A DNA stretch of 64,000 bases from Hippopus hippopus (lineage: Eukaryota > Mollusca > Bivalvia > Cardiida > Cardiidae), in assembly GCA_946811185.2 (NCBI GenBank), contig OX328102.1, positions 10,851,194 to 10,915,193 on the forward strand, given 5' to 3'. The first letter of the stretch is position 1, and each line of letters opens with the position of its first letter. Of the stretch, positions 9,641 through 24,600 are shown in pieces. Position numbers and translations under genes: made by a program. Under the pieces are notes generated by a model. The model was not told where the DNA came from and did no database searches. It worked only from the letters and a program-made list of their open reading frames with translations.

Positions 9641-12600
9641 CTAAAATACATGAAAACATAAGGATAACAACACAAAATTATATAGCCAAGCTCACCAGTG
9701 GCTATTGCAGCCTGTTGCTAAAGATTTTGCAAGCTGGCAACAAATAAAGGACAATTGTTTGTTTCAGATTATGATCGAAATTTCTTTTATCAAGTGAAAA
9801 GCGAAGGCCATATTTTCACCAGTTGCTTTGTCACTCCTGAAAATATTGCCCTTGCTTTTCATGACATGAAAGAGCATTTGATTACACACTGAAACAAACA
9901 ATTATCCTATTTCTTTTATGCTCTTCACTTCAACTTTTCATTTCATATCTAGTTTTTTCTCATCGTGAAAAATATGTATTCTTTTTCAAGCGAAATACAT
10001 CTATTCAAAGTTGGTAATGGACCAGCTGTAGTAATGGACCAGCTGTAACAATGTCAAGAGTGATTTGACGTCATAAAATGTGACGTTCACCTGCTAAAAA
10101 TTCATTCATGTTCTATAAATATCCATGATATGTCAAAAATTAAAGTTATACAATTCACTGGAGAATTTTAAGTATATAATTCAGTTTGATTTCTATAAAC
10201 TACTCAAAAACATAAAAGAAAACTTCTACTTTAGTTACAGGTGTTTTGATGTAATTCATCATTATCCAGCGTCCTTTTTGGTAATTATCTTATTTCATAT
10301 TTTGAACAAGAGTGGCAAATTGTCGCAAGATACGCCCGTCCCATCGCCAGTTGCCCAGAGGGGATAATAATCGTAAAGGGCAGGTAGAGGAAAATAGTAG
10401 TGCAGCAGAAATCATGTAAGTGATTGAAATAGGCATGAATGTCTCCTCTAATGTTAAGGAAACATGCATATAAATTTTCAGGTCATTCCAACATGAAAAG
10501 ACAAAGTTATATTGTAGAGAAGCATGAAAAGCTGTAAAAAAAAAAATAATGAATAGGGAATAATTCCAGAAGGGCATTAGGTAAGGTTACGGCTCCAGTG
10601 CATTGCACTTTTCGTAACTGCAACAAACATGTTTACCAAGTCTGAAGTCAATTTGACTTGATGTGACAAAGTTCCGTTCCGGACAAGCAAGAAATGCTAT
10701 AAAAATGACGATCTAAGGGGGAATAACTCAAAATTCCTGCTAGGAAGAGTTATGGTTCTTGTGCACGGCACTCTGTAATTTTTCAATAATCATGCATACC
10801 AAATTTGAAGATGTTCAGACTAAAAATGACAAAGTTGTATTTCAGACAAGCAGAAAATGCTGTAAAAATGACGATCAAAGGGAAATAACTCAAAGACAGC
10901 ATGAGGTAGAGTTATGGTTCTTTCGCACTGCACTCCGTATTATTGCAACAAACACAAATGCCACGTTTCAAGTCAATTGGACTGGAGATGACAAAGTTAA
11001 GCTCCGGACAAAGAACTGGAACGTAAAAATGAAGATCAAAATGGAATTACTCAAAGTCCGCATTAGGTAGAGTTATTGTTCTTGTGCACTGTACTCCGTA
11101 ATATTGCAACAAACATGCATACCAAGTTTGAAGTCATTCTGGCTTGAGATGACAAAGTTATGCTCCAGACAAGCACTAAATGCTGTAAAAATGACGATCA
11201 AGGGGAAATAACTTAAAAAAAGCACGAGGTAGAGTTACAATTCTTGTGCACTGCACTTCCAAATATTGCAACAAATAAGCATACCATATTTCAAGTCATT
11301 CCTACTTAAGATGACAATGTTATGTTCCGGACAAGCAAGAGATGCTATAAAAATGAAGATCAAAGTTCATGCTAGGAAGAGTTATGGTTCTTGTGCACTG
11401 CATTCCGTAATTTTTCAACAATCATGCATACCAAATTTGAAGATGTTCAGACTAGAGATGACAAAGTTATATTCCGGACAAGCAGAAAATGCTGTAAAAA
11501 TGATGATCAAAGGGAAATAACTCAAAGACAGCACGAGGTAGAGTTATGGTTCTTTCGCACTGCACTCCGCATTATTGCAACAAACACAAATGCCAAGTTT
11601 CAAGTCAATCGGACTGGAGATGACAAAGTTAAGCTCCGGACAAGCAGAAAATGCTGTAAAAATGACAATCAAAGGGAAATAACTCAGACAGCACAAGGTA
11701 GTTATGGTTCTTGTGCACTGCACACCGTATTATTGCAACAAACACAAATGCCAAGCTTCAAGTCAATCGGACCGGAGATGACAAAGTTATGCTCCGGACA
11801 AAAAGAAAATGCTGTAAAAATAACGGTCAAATGGAAATAACTCAAAGACAGCACGAGGTAGAGTTATGGTTCTTTGGCACTGCACTCTGTATTATTGCTT
11901 CAAACACAAATGCCAAGTTTCAAGTCAATCGGACTGGAGATGACAAAGTTATGCTCCGGACAAAGAACTGGACGCCGCCCGCCTGCCCGGACGCCATGGG
12001 TGATCCCACAATACGTCCCGTCTTTGACAGGCGTATAAAAATTACCCAGTAGTATAACCTAAACACCCAAAAAAGTACCAAAGCTGTCATGGAATGGTTT
12101 GATTTAGGGTTTAATTCACCTTTCAAAAAAAAAAAAAAAAAATCAAAACAATGGTAAACAATACCTGCTTCCACTCATTAACACAGAATATTCTGAATGA
12201 ATCATTTCCATACTTTCCAATGCCATACAACTCTATTGGATATTTCCATCCCTTTGTTAAATATTCATCTGAAATTTCACAGAAATAAAATGTTTGTTAT
12301 ATCTTATAACGACATATTTCAATATCACAGTTTTAATTGTATAATCTTTTTCCACCAAATAACAGATTTTTGCATGTAATATTTAGTAAACGTAAATCTA
12401 TGTTAACTCTTTACCACACAATCCCGGGTTTTAACGACCCAGGAGAATAGGGCTTTAGAAGACATTGTGGAAAAAGAAGAAAATGCTGAAAACAGCATTT
12501 TCTCCTTTTCCCACAAATTTTCTACCCTATTAAAGACAAGAATAATGGTTTGAGCTACCTTAGTTGTCTGCAAATACTTTCAATTTGGTGGAATACAAAA

Positions 12601-15600
12601 TTTTGTCATTTGGCTATGAGTCAAATTTCTGACATCTAAGGAATGGCTAGTTTTGAACCCAGAACAATTTGAACAATCTTGAGAAAATATAACTCAGTAA
12701 CATTTTTCATCAATAAATTTTCATAAAAGGCCTTTTGCAAAATACATATACACTTAATCATTGTTATTATAAATTTGAAAATTTATGTTTTTTTCTTCCT
12801 GCCATGTCATTCAATCCAAAATATCTCCACAAGTTACTCTCTCATACATTAAACAGGTAATTCTAGCTGAATGTACCTGAAAACTTTACAATTGTTACTG
12901 ATCTTTTCTCATGAAGACCTAATGGTTGAAGAACTTTGGCCATGGCGGCAGCATCTCCATTTCTAGCAACATCAGGATTTGGCCATTTGTTCAAAAACTT
13001 CCATAATAATGGTATAGCAGCAGTCCCTGAAATTTAACAAGGGTACAATTCGACAGTATGTGATTAATGTTTCTATCTCCACTTCCTATATGAGAAAAGT
13101 CCTAGCAGCTCTTATATAAAAGATTGATTACTTGAACGGTGTTTTACGCTGCTTTCAACATTATTTCAGTCATCTCACAGCAACAGCTCACATATTCAAG
13201 TATTTGCTGGGTTCCACCAGTACTATGCAAGGGCTCTGAAGTGTCTTGCCAAAGGACACTCTCAGGAAAAACCCAGTGGAACAAGTGAGGCTCTGACCCG
13301 AGGCCTCCAGGTCATAAGTCCTACACTTCACCACTGAGCCTCTATCTAAAAGAATTAAACTTTTGTCCTTCTCAAGATCTTATGAAATAAAGGTTGTCCT
13401 ATATCAAAACATTTCACAAAATACTCAACAGAGCAAATCCAAGATCAGACTTTACCTCGTTTAACGTCGTATCTCAACTCTTTACCAGTAACAAAATTTT
13501 AATCTGATCCAAATTAAAAGCACTTGCACAGGATAAATTATACTTAGCTCAAAAACTGAAATTTGCCTTTGGAAGTGTAGTAAACATTGTGGGAAAGGGA
13601 GAAAATGCCGGTTACTGGCATTTTCTCCTTTTCCCACAATGTTTTCCAAAACCCTCTTCATCAAGGTTATTAAAGCCTGGGATTGTGTGGTAAAGAATTA
13701 ACTCTATACTACAGAAAAAACAAGAGTACCACACACCAGTGCCGATGCTTGACTGCAGTAGCTTGATCTTCAGTGAAAATTTTCAAGTCGAAAAAAGGGG
13801 CATAACTGTGTCAAAAATATTTTGATGGTTACCTGCTCTTGTTGTATGGATTCCCCTTTAAATAGTTATCAACTAGTCTGAGTTTGAAGTAAATATCTTC
13901 AGTAATAACTGAGATACTACAAATGTCAAAGTTTATGCACGACAACAAAGCAGACAAAGACAGGGCTACAACAATATCTCAAAGTTCTGTTCGAAAACAG
14001 CCAAGCTAAAAATATAACATACAAACCTGTAGTTCTATTTAAAAATATGGTGGCAACAAGCAGTTTCCAAGGATCATGAAACAGACTTTCCTGTACAAGG
14101 TTATATGGTGATTTGGGGGGAGTCCATTGCATGTCCCTATGTAACTGGGGTTGAGGTATAAAAATACCGTTTAAAAAATACTGACTCTCCACCCCTGTGT
14201 CTCTTTTCAACTGACTGTAGGGACTTGTTTCTGATTCTGTATCTAAAAACAAGAGATGAAAGACAAATGTTATGTGAATGATGTACCAGTTTGTCAGGCT
14301 TGAGTTTGTGCTCCAGTGAGTTTGTTCTTAAACAATTTCATTAACCCACACAATCTCTAGTTTTAATGACCCTGGTAAAGAAAGCTTTCAAAAACATTGT
14401 GTGAAAAGGAGTAAATGCTGGTAACCAGCATTTTCTCCTTTTCCCATAATGTTTTCTACCCTGCGAGAGACAAATGCCTTCATTTGAACCATATTTAATT
14501 TGTCGTCTGCAAATGCTTTCAAAGAGGGCATGTCTGTAATTTTGTCTTTTGGTAAAGAGTTAATATTCCAAATCATTCAAATTAATATTAAATACCTTAG
14601 AGCCCTAAAAGCAACTAATTTTACTTCTGTGGACTATGTTGATCAACAGTTTACCAAACAACAAAATTTCAAACTTTTCCAAATTGAAAGCATTTCCATA
14701 CAACAATTCAAATGTGGCTGGAATTATGACATTTGTGAAAGAGTAGAAAATGTGTGAAAAGGATAAAATGCTGGTTACCATCATTATCTCCTCTCCCCAC
14801 AACATTTTCAAAACCTTTCCTTTCAAGGAATATAAAAACTTGGAATGATGTGGTATATGCTTGATCAATCTGCATGTTTTGTGTTCTATGATGTTAATCA
14901 ACACTATCTCCATAGCCAATTAAACCCAGGTTCAACCCAACAAGGATTAATGAAATAATCTGGAAAACAGGGCGAAGAATATTTTTAAATGCTGAATAAC
15001 ATCCTAGAATCATGATTTCAAAATGAAGAAAGACTCTAAATATAACACTAAAAGATATAGTCATGAGCATTTTGTCCTTTTCCCACAATGTTTTCAACCC
15101 TTTCAAAGACAAGTACTGAATTCTCTTATTATCACTCCCCCTGCTTTTTTCAAACCAAAATTGGGCTAACCAGACGGCCAATTCATCACTAAAGTTGAAA
15201 TAAATCTGCTGGAATAAACTTACCGCATCAACATAATCCTACTACTTCACAAATCGATGTACCAGTAAATTAACATCGGACTATCTGAATATAGGTACAC
15301 TTCTGATAAGCTTATTACAACTACCTTGGAAAAACATTGAGAAATTAAAAGGACCAAAGACCATTGTCCCACATTAATCGTAAATGCTATTTAATGTCCA
15401 AATGAATCATGATAGGTGGTAAAGTCGATATTCTGCATTAATACAGTAGGTTTCTCAAATTGCAATCACTTCGCAGTCAGTACTGACTAAAACCCAGAAG
15501 CACAAGGTAATATTATTGTTGTCCTTGGGAAATTCCGTGTCATTTTTTCTCAATCAATTGTCCCCCTTTCAGAAAATGTAATGCTCCTGGGGGCGTTAAA

Positions 15601-18600
15601 AAGAGACAACATGGTACTAAAAATCTTTCAACCCGTTTGATACCCTTTGTTTACAAGCATTTATGTCGCGCAGTTTCATTTCTACACACATAATGTCGAA
15701 AGCATGCTTCCCAACCCTCCCGATTTCAGTGGGAGTTTCCCGATTCAAGACAAAACCCCCAATCACCTGACAGACTATTTTAACCCCCAATTCGGAAAAA
15801 AAAAAAAAAAAAACCGATAGAAGTGTAAAAAGGGTGTGATAAACTTGTATCCAAGATACATAACGTATACATGTACATCCGAAAGTTGACATAGGGTTGA
15901 CACGCATGTGTTTCACGGTCAATTGGGTTCGTTGTTTATAAATCAAGGTACAGTATTCTAGTGTAACGAAGGTTTATCAATCGAAGATCAACGAACCAAT
16001 CAAATTTGAGAACGGGCCGAGCAGGTACTTGTCAAATTGGAATTTACGTAGTTCACCTCACGTAGGCAGGTAAAATATGTTGTGAATTTATCTACAAACG
16101 CAAAATAACAATCCTCATCGCAATTGCAGGACGCAGACAATAATGAGTGATAAGTTAATAAGCAATGAAAACAATGAGAAAAAGCCAAGTTTTCAACTCT
16201 TAGTGCTCAAATTAACCACCGGAATTCCAATCTGTCTAAAAATAGACCAACCTGCAAATGTTCGTAGGTCTGTTCAAATCACTGACGTAGTAGTATTTTA
16301 ACGTCGGCAATATTCGACTAGTTAGCGGTCAGTGACTTACAGTATGACAGCTTGTCTTGTCTGACCATAAGTTTTGTGACAGCTGACAAAATAATTATTT
16401 TTTGTAGACCTAAATATTGGGACACACAAAAAAAAAAAATTATTTTTTACTGTCCCAAAACTTACGCAAAATACGGTACTTTGGATAAAGATGTCCAAAA
16501 CATTGTGATGTGATAAAGAGTTGAGGCAAAGTTGAAAACGACACTTATTTCACAGTATTTTCACATATATTCAAGAAAGAAGTATTTGAGTAATCATCTT
16601 TTAGAAGAGCCATGCATTCTAAATGACCCAAGTTGTCGATGCGCCAGAAAACAACATTCATTCATTCTAGTACTTTCAGTTCCTGTTAGAAGAGGTTTAA
16701 GTTAACTCTTTATCAAATGACAAAATTTTAGACTGGTCCAAATTGAAAGCCTTTGCAGAGGACAAATCAAATACATAGACTGCTCAAAAGACAGGATGTC
16801 TTAAATTGGGTAGAAAACATTGTGGTTTACCAGCATTTTGTTCCATGATGTTTTCAAAAGCTTTCATTTACAGGGTTGTTAAAACTTGCATTTATGTGGT
16901 AAAAGATTAACTCATTAACTTCTGAAACAAAATCTGCTGCAGAAGGCTTTGATAAAGTCTTTATAAAATATGAAACAGGAAATCTTAATACATGAACACA
17001 TGCTAGACCCTCGTGGCAAAATGAGTAATATTTTTGCAGTTACTAGTAGCAGTTGTTCCTTTTGCCATAATGCTTTCAAAATTGCTGCAAGACAGGTAAT
17101 CTGCAGGCCATAATGTGTTGCACGTATTTTGGTGTAAACTGTATTTCAAGTCAAGTCAAACCTTCAGTATCCGATCCATGCATCACCGATTCCTCATTCA
17201 GTATTTCTGACTGTGTTGTATTGCTCAATCTGGGTGATTTTGTAAATATATCTGGTGATTTTATGGCACTGTATTCTAATGACAGTCTTCGTCTCTTTGG
17301 AGAATTTAAGTCTGATAACTCTGGTGACACGAGTCTTTTCCTCGAAGGAGACATTATATTTGAGTTTGAATCGCCCGCAGATTCAGAGATTGTCTTTTTA
17401 CGAGGGGAGCCTGTACTTCTCACATACGGCGGTGTTCCGTAAGAACTAGTTTTAGATCGCTTTGAAGGGGAATTTTCAGGAGTCCGCTTTTTTGAATACC
17501 CATGCTCCTCTAGTCCATTAAAATGCCCAAGTCGAACACTTGTTAAGTACGCATCCTGCACTGTTAAATTAGTAGAATCAGTCACATTAAATACCCTTTC
17601 TTCATCAAAATCCACAGGTAATGCGGGTATATCACTTAAAACATTGTCACAATTTTCACTATTAGATGCAACTCCGTAGGCTGTCAGCATTGCCTCATGA
17701 GTACCAGTCAATTCATTTATTTCTTCATCACCATTAGTAACAGCACTTAAAGAAGCAGGGTCTAAGAAAGGTCCAACATTTTCTATAACCACAACTTTTT
17801 CACCATTGTTATTATCATGTATGGGAAAAGCTAGGTCAGATTCTTCCTCTTCTTGAACTACAGCAGGAGATCCTAAACATACAGATGTATAAGGGTTAAG
17901 TTCATCTTAAAACTTTATCCCTTTACCACACAACAGAATTTTCAGACCATTAAAATTGAAGGCATTAGCAGACAACACATTCAAAGTAGCTCTGATGATT
18001 GAATTTGTCTTTTAACCCCTTACCACACAGTCCCTTCTTTTAACGACCCTGAGGAAGAAAGCTTCTGAAAACATTGTAGGAAAAGGAGAAAATGCTGGTA
18101 ACCGGCATTTTCTCCTTTTCCCACAATGTTTTCTTCTCTATCCAGGACTACTTTTGTCATTTGAACCATCTTTGATATTTCGTCTGCAAATGCTTTCAAT
18201 TTGGACATGTCCAACATTTTGTCATTTGGTAAAGAGTTAAAGCGTAGAAAATATTGTGAGAAAAGGAGAAGATGCTGGTAACCAGATTTTCTCCTTTTCC
18301 CACAATGTTTTCAATAGTCTTCATCCTCAGGGTCATTTAAACTAGGGATTGTGGTAAATGCTTTGCAAATGATACCATTTTTTTTTTTTATTCATACCAG
18401 ATAATGCTTTTGAAAACATCAGGGGAAAAGGAAAAATGCCTATAACTTGCTGTTTCTTTCCTTAACTCTTTACAAAAGAAAATTTTGAACTTGTCCACAT
18501 TGAAAACATTTTCACACGACAGATTAAAGGTGGCTCAAGAGAAGAAAGTAGTCCTTGATAGGGTAGAAAACATTGTGGGAAAAGGAGAAAATGCTGGTTT

Positions 18601-21600
18601 CCAGCATTTTCTCTTTTTCCAACTGTGTTTTCGGAAAGCCTTCTTCCTCCAGGTCGTTAAAAGTCGTGAATGTTTGTTACGGGGTTAAATACCTTTTACT
18701 TTACAGACACAAATTTCTTCCGATGTCCAATTGCTTTACTTAAGCCAAATTAAGAAAAGTTGGAGGAAACGAGCTTATGTAAACAGTATCTAAATAACTA
18801 TTTTACACAGTCAAAATTTGAACATTTTCAACAAATAACTATTGTTACAATATTTAAGAATTCATAACTAATGAGATGATAGTTTACCAATGAATACATT
18901 CCGCCGTAATTCCACGAGTCTTTATCCACTCACACAAATTATTGCGTAAATCATGCTATAGAATTAAAATTCAAGTAACAAATTTTGGTTACATGCGAGA
19001 CCTCACGGAAGAAAATACATGGACAAATAAAGGCCATTATCCACTTATTTTGTGTAAAATGACAGGTTTTTGAAGTTACTTGTTACCCTTAAAGACAGAT
19101 TTTTGTCAAATCATGAGAAAATACCTATCCAGATATTAACAGACATGAAAAATTGATCGGTGCAAAAAACGCGGGAACTCATGACACGACAAAATGTCTC
19201 TTTGACATTGTCCGATCAGAGTCACTTCACACTGCCTTTTCAGCTTTTTAATGACTTTAAGCAGTAAGGTTACACAAATATCTTAATATAACATATTATT
19301 TTGCTGCAAATCAACAATATTGATTGCTTTACCTCTGATTGGGAACCCTTATTGTCATACCCTCTTATATGAAATCCTATCCCCAGATTTACAGCTCAGG
19401 GGGTAAGTGTACCCTTGAAATAAAAAGCTAGTGGGAACACTGCAATGTAATGCCCCAGGCCCTGATCTCTTTCGTTTGAGTTGACTCCTCATGATTAACA
19501 CATTGCTTGTCTTTGAATTCTGATTTTCAGAACAGACCTCAATTTAGAATGGTTGGAAAATATGGCTAATAACGTTTTTTTTTTTATATCTGGCATTTCA
19601 ATATTTGTACTCAAAATATGAGGAAAGCAATAAATAGCTACCTGTAATAACTGGTCTGTCCATCTCTGGATCATCTTCATCTACACCTGTTTGATAAATG
19701 AATAGATAAATGAAAAGATAAATGAAAAGATAAATAGATATATCACAGTGGACACCAAGATTCAGCATTTTATACAGTAAACTGACTGATGTGACTAATT
19801 TTGCTGAATAATGGCATCCAGACATCTGCCTTGAAAGTATCTAGCTCTGTCTATGTATGAAATATTTTCATAGAAGAGTAAAACATACTCTGTACTATCA
19901 GTATCCAGAGTGAAGAACAAAATCCATAAAGTTAGACTATCTTTTTGCTATTTGCAGACAAAATAATAGAAGAGGCTTAAATGATTTTTAACAGGTAGGA
20001 TACATTGTTGGAAAGGGAGGAAATGTTAGTAACCATCATTTTCTACTTTTTCCCACTAGTTTTGAATGAATACTGTCAATGTGGTTGTTCTAAAATGATT
20101 ATTCTATGAACCTGTGACATTGGTTTCCGTACCCCTAGGAAAAATATGGCTCAACTTATTCCCATCTCTAACACAGAAATTATTCTTTCAAACAGTAAAT
20201 ATAACACAATATACCTATAGAAGCTGCATCCATCATAACAGCCTTTAAATCTGCCATTTTTATCATTGTCTCTGCATCAGGCTTGAGCTGGACTGAGATG
20301 TAACCCGAGTCTGCAGAGAAAATATCCAGAGAAAATCTGTCGGTTATCTCTGCCCGCTCTATTGTCTTGCAATTAAGCTGAATATACATAAAAGAAAAAC
20401 AAAACATCAAAGATGGTTATATTTCCTGCAATGTTGCATCAGCTTTTTCATATAGGAGAATCAATCCTAGTACAGGAGAACTTTTCTTGTCAAATTATCC
20501 AAGGGCAAATAAACATTCACAAATCAATTGTTGAACAACAAAAAATTGGAAATATTGATATATTATAACTTTCGGCTGGGTATAGAGGAAAAATTTTCAG
20601 TTGCTCATCTAAATAATTGAGGAAAATAAATGAAACAGAATGAAAGTGATTAACCTTGAATTTTTCTTAGAAAATTTGGATTAAGTAGAACCTAAATGAC
20701 CAGGATCCATTAACTGACTGTATGATCTTTAATGCAGTTTTCAACATTATTTCAGTTATATTGTGGCACCTAGTGCAGCTATCCATGCCTTCCTGGAGCT
20801 TCCGTTACCAGTACTTCCCACTATATTCTTCCAAAGCTACTGGCTGCTTTCCCACATAATCATCGTCCAAACAATGATTAGTGGTGAGAGATGAATGAAT
20901 CCTTTCACAATGACTTTAATTAATCCTTGGAAAAAAATTGGCCAATCTGGGGATTCAACCCCCGATTAAAAGTCCAGTATGCTATCAACTGCCGACAGGG
21001 TCTAGGCCCAAATGACTAGGATGAGGACAAAATATTTCCTAGGAGACAACTGGATTGCAAACAAAACTCATCCTTCTTCATTTGCTATCTTCTTCTAGCA
21101 ACAGTCTGAAGAAATAGTCCTTATACTCTGCTCAGTCTCTCAATTCTCACATGGATTACGAACTTGTAAATAACAGTTTAAGAATCCCTTTATTTCTAAA
21201 GAGTTATGTCTGATGGTAAAAAGCTGAATTTTGGATGGAAAAGACGAAATAAAATTTTGACATGAAAAGCTTTCTTAGTTCTCCGTCCACTTATGCGTGT
21301 GTTAATGACGTAAGTATGACAATAGGCAATGGAATTCTACCCATGCTCTTATAGGCAATTACTTACAACTTAAGTATCAGATCTCATACATTTTATCCTT
21401 TACCATACAATCTTGAGTTTTGACGAACATAAATAAGAAATCTTGAAAACATTGTGAAAAAAGAGGAAAAAGCTGGTAACCAGCATTTTCTCCTTTTCCC
21501 ACAATGTTTTCTACAATTCAACAAACAAATTTCAATTTGAGTAACATTTACTTTGTTGTCTGCAATTGCTTTCTGTTTGGAAAAGTCTAAAATTTTGTTG

Positions 21601-24600
21601 TTATAAGAACAGGGAGTTGTTCATAGCAGAACTAGACAATAAAACTAATGTGATTGGTAGTTCAGATTATTTAATAACTTTTGAGAAATAAGGTTAAACT
21701 TTAAAATACAGGAAAATGTTCGACCTGTCCAAATACAAATGCAGCATGACAATAGCACCTGCCATTGAGATGGCAGAAAATATTGTGGAAAAAGGAAAAA
21801 AATGCTGGTTATCAGTATTTTTTCCTTTACTCACAACATTTTAAAAAGGTGTCTTGCCCAGGATCTTTAAAACCCATGTCTTCCCCAGATGTGTTTAAAA
21901 AAACAAAACAACAAAAAAAACTCACAACTATCATGACAACTGGCTCATCAGTTTTAGCACTATCTAGTAAAACCTCCAACAGCCAGCCATCCTCTGTCTT
22001 TGTCAGTATCAATGATCCTGGACTGTACTTCATTGGTGGAGAATGAATGTAGGCATACTTCAGTGAACCTGTAAACACCTGAGGTCTGACGATGCCTGTG
22101 GGTGGAATAATCAATGAGTAACATGAACAAATACAGGAAAAACAATTTAACTCATTACTGTACCAGCTATTTGTCTCTGTGGCCCAGTAGCTAAGGCATT
22201 GGTCTACAGACTAGGCAGGAGGCTGACGCTTCGAGTCCCAGTCTGACACTGTAACCATCAAACACTTTACTTTGTAGACTTTTACAACTTACACAAGGGT
22301 AAGAGAATTTCTACAGTGTATGGAAAACATGGTCAGAAAGCAGCAATCGCTAGATTCAAAGCAATACTACTCTTCCAAAAATGTTATCCAAAACTTTGAT
22401 TTAGGGCTTAAAAGTTGGTATAAGTACAGACATGGGTTAATCTATATCCAATTCATTGTATGGTGTTTAACGCCATTTTCAACATTATTTCAGTTATCAC
22501 AGTGGCCAGTGTACCTATCCAAGCTTTCCTGTGTTTCTTTTACCAGTACTCCGCACAACATTCTTTCCAAGCCACTGCTCCTTTCCCACATAACCGTCGT
22601 CAAAACAATGGTCAGTGGTGAGAGATGAATGAATTCCGTTGCGATGACTACCATCAATCCTTGGAAAGAAATTGGCCGAGCCCGGATTGAACCAGCAACC
22701 CCCTATTCTCAAGTCCTGTGCACTACCGAATGAGCTACTCTGACTTGGCAATTTAGATCCAAGAAAAACTGAAGCATTGTTGTAAATACAATAATGATAA
22801 TAATAATCCAAATATCAAATTACTGGTTGAACATTAGGGAGAAACTGTTGATAAAAGGGGAAAAATCAAATATAAACAAGATGTCTGTCTGTAAAACAGT
22901 CATGCCCCCCTACTGCCACATTGATACAGGAAGTGGCACAGTTCATAAACTGATATCAAAAGAATTGATTGGGAAATATCGATGTCATCTTTTTGATTTA
23001 TAGCCCACTTCAATTGTTAAACGTGATAATCTGTCAACAGTTTGCATAATTATACACACCGCCGTGTGTATACATACAAGATTGTAAACAGTCGCCGATA
23101 CACAGACCGGGTTATCGATTTTCTTTTCGGCACGCTCGTTCGACTTCGCTTTTTCCCAGTCGACTTCGATGCTTACTACGTCCCCGATAATACGCGAATA
23201 AAATGTTGGAGCCACAAGTTGAGCCACATATGATGATTTTTGAGACACTTTAATTTTTTTTTGAGCAAATGGCTCAAGTGGCGAACGGCAGCACGGGCCC
23301 TGAATCATCTGGTGGTCACTGTGACATTGACCTTTCACGGATTAACCTTAAAATCGATAGGGATCATTTACACTCCAAGATGAATATCTGTACAGAATTT
23401 GAAGGACCTAGGTCAATTCTGTGCGTAGTTATCATCTGGACAAGGTTTGGTCTATATATCATTAAGTTGAAGGCCACTGTTACCTTAACCTTTGATGGAT
23501 TAATCTCAAAATCGATAGGGATCATTTACACTCCAAGATGAATACCTGTACAGAATTTGAAGAACCCATGTCAATTCTGTGTCTAGTTATCATCTGGACA
23601 AGGTTAGGTCTAAATATCATTAAGTTGAAGGCCACTGTGACCTTGACCTTTGATGGATTAATCTCAAAATCGATAGGGATCTTCGCACTCCGAGACGAAT
23701 GTCTGTGCCAAACTTGACGAACCTAGGTCAATTCTGTGTCTAGTTATCATCCGGACAAGGTTTGGTCTATATATCAACATGTTGACGGTCACTGTGACCT
23801 TGACCTTTGATCGATTGACCTCAAAATCGATAGGGATCATCTGCACTTCGAGACGAATGTCTGTGCCAAATTTGATGAACCTAGGTCAATTCTGTGTCTA
23901 GTTATCATCCGGACAAGGTTTGGTCTATATATCAACATGTTGACGGTCACTGTGACCTTGACCTTTGACTGATTAACCTCAAAATCAATAGGGATCATCT
24001 GCACTCCAAGATGCATGTCTGTGCCAAATTTGATGAACCTAGGTCAATTCTGTGTCTAGTTATCATCCGGACAAGGTTTGGTCTATATATCAACATGTTG
24101 ACGGTCACTGTGACCTTGACCTTTGACCGATTGACTTCAAAATCAATAGGGATCATCTACACTCCGAGACGCATGCCTGTGCCAAATTTGACAAACCTAG
24201 GTCAATTCTGTGTCTAGTTATCCGGACAAGGTTTGGTCTACTGACCGACCGACCGACCGACCTACAGACCGACCGACCGACATTAGCAAAGCAATATACC
24301 TCCACTTCGTTGAAGGGGGGCATAATGATACAGAAAATATTGTGGGAAAAGGAGCAACTGCTTGGATCAAATAACTGCTCTTTTTCCCTTGGTGTTTTCA
24401 ACAGTTTTCCACTTCAATTTCTGAGGAAATGTGTTGAAATCATGTATGTAAACTTACTACTTTCCACATCCTCTCCACTCACTGACGATTCATCTAATCC
24501 ATCTGAAATGAAACAAGATATGTTTATGGCTCCCTCCTTTTCCATTACCATTAAAAAAAATATCTTCCTTTCCATCTTATGTATCTACCTTGTGTCATTC

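Noticed and set aside
10759..12052. Tandem frames that look like a repeat protein (e.g. [20 protein letters not shown])
   Set aside because: The frames arise because the ~157-bp DNA repeat is translated. Frame shifts between units, no start context, and identical DNA in other frames argue against coding.
17113..17442. 109-codon plus-strand frame with a hydrophobic, Ser-rich product
   Set aside because: It is the antisense of MBD4 exon 8.
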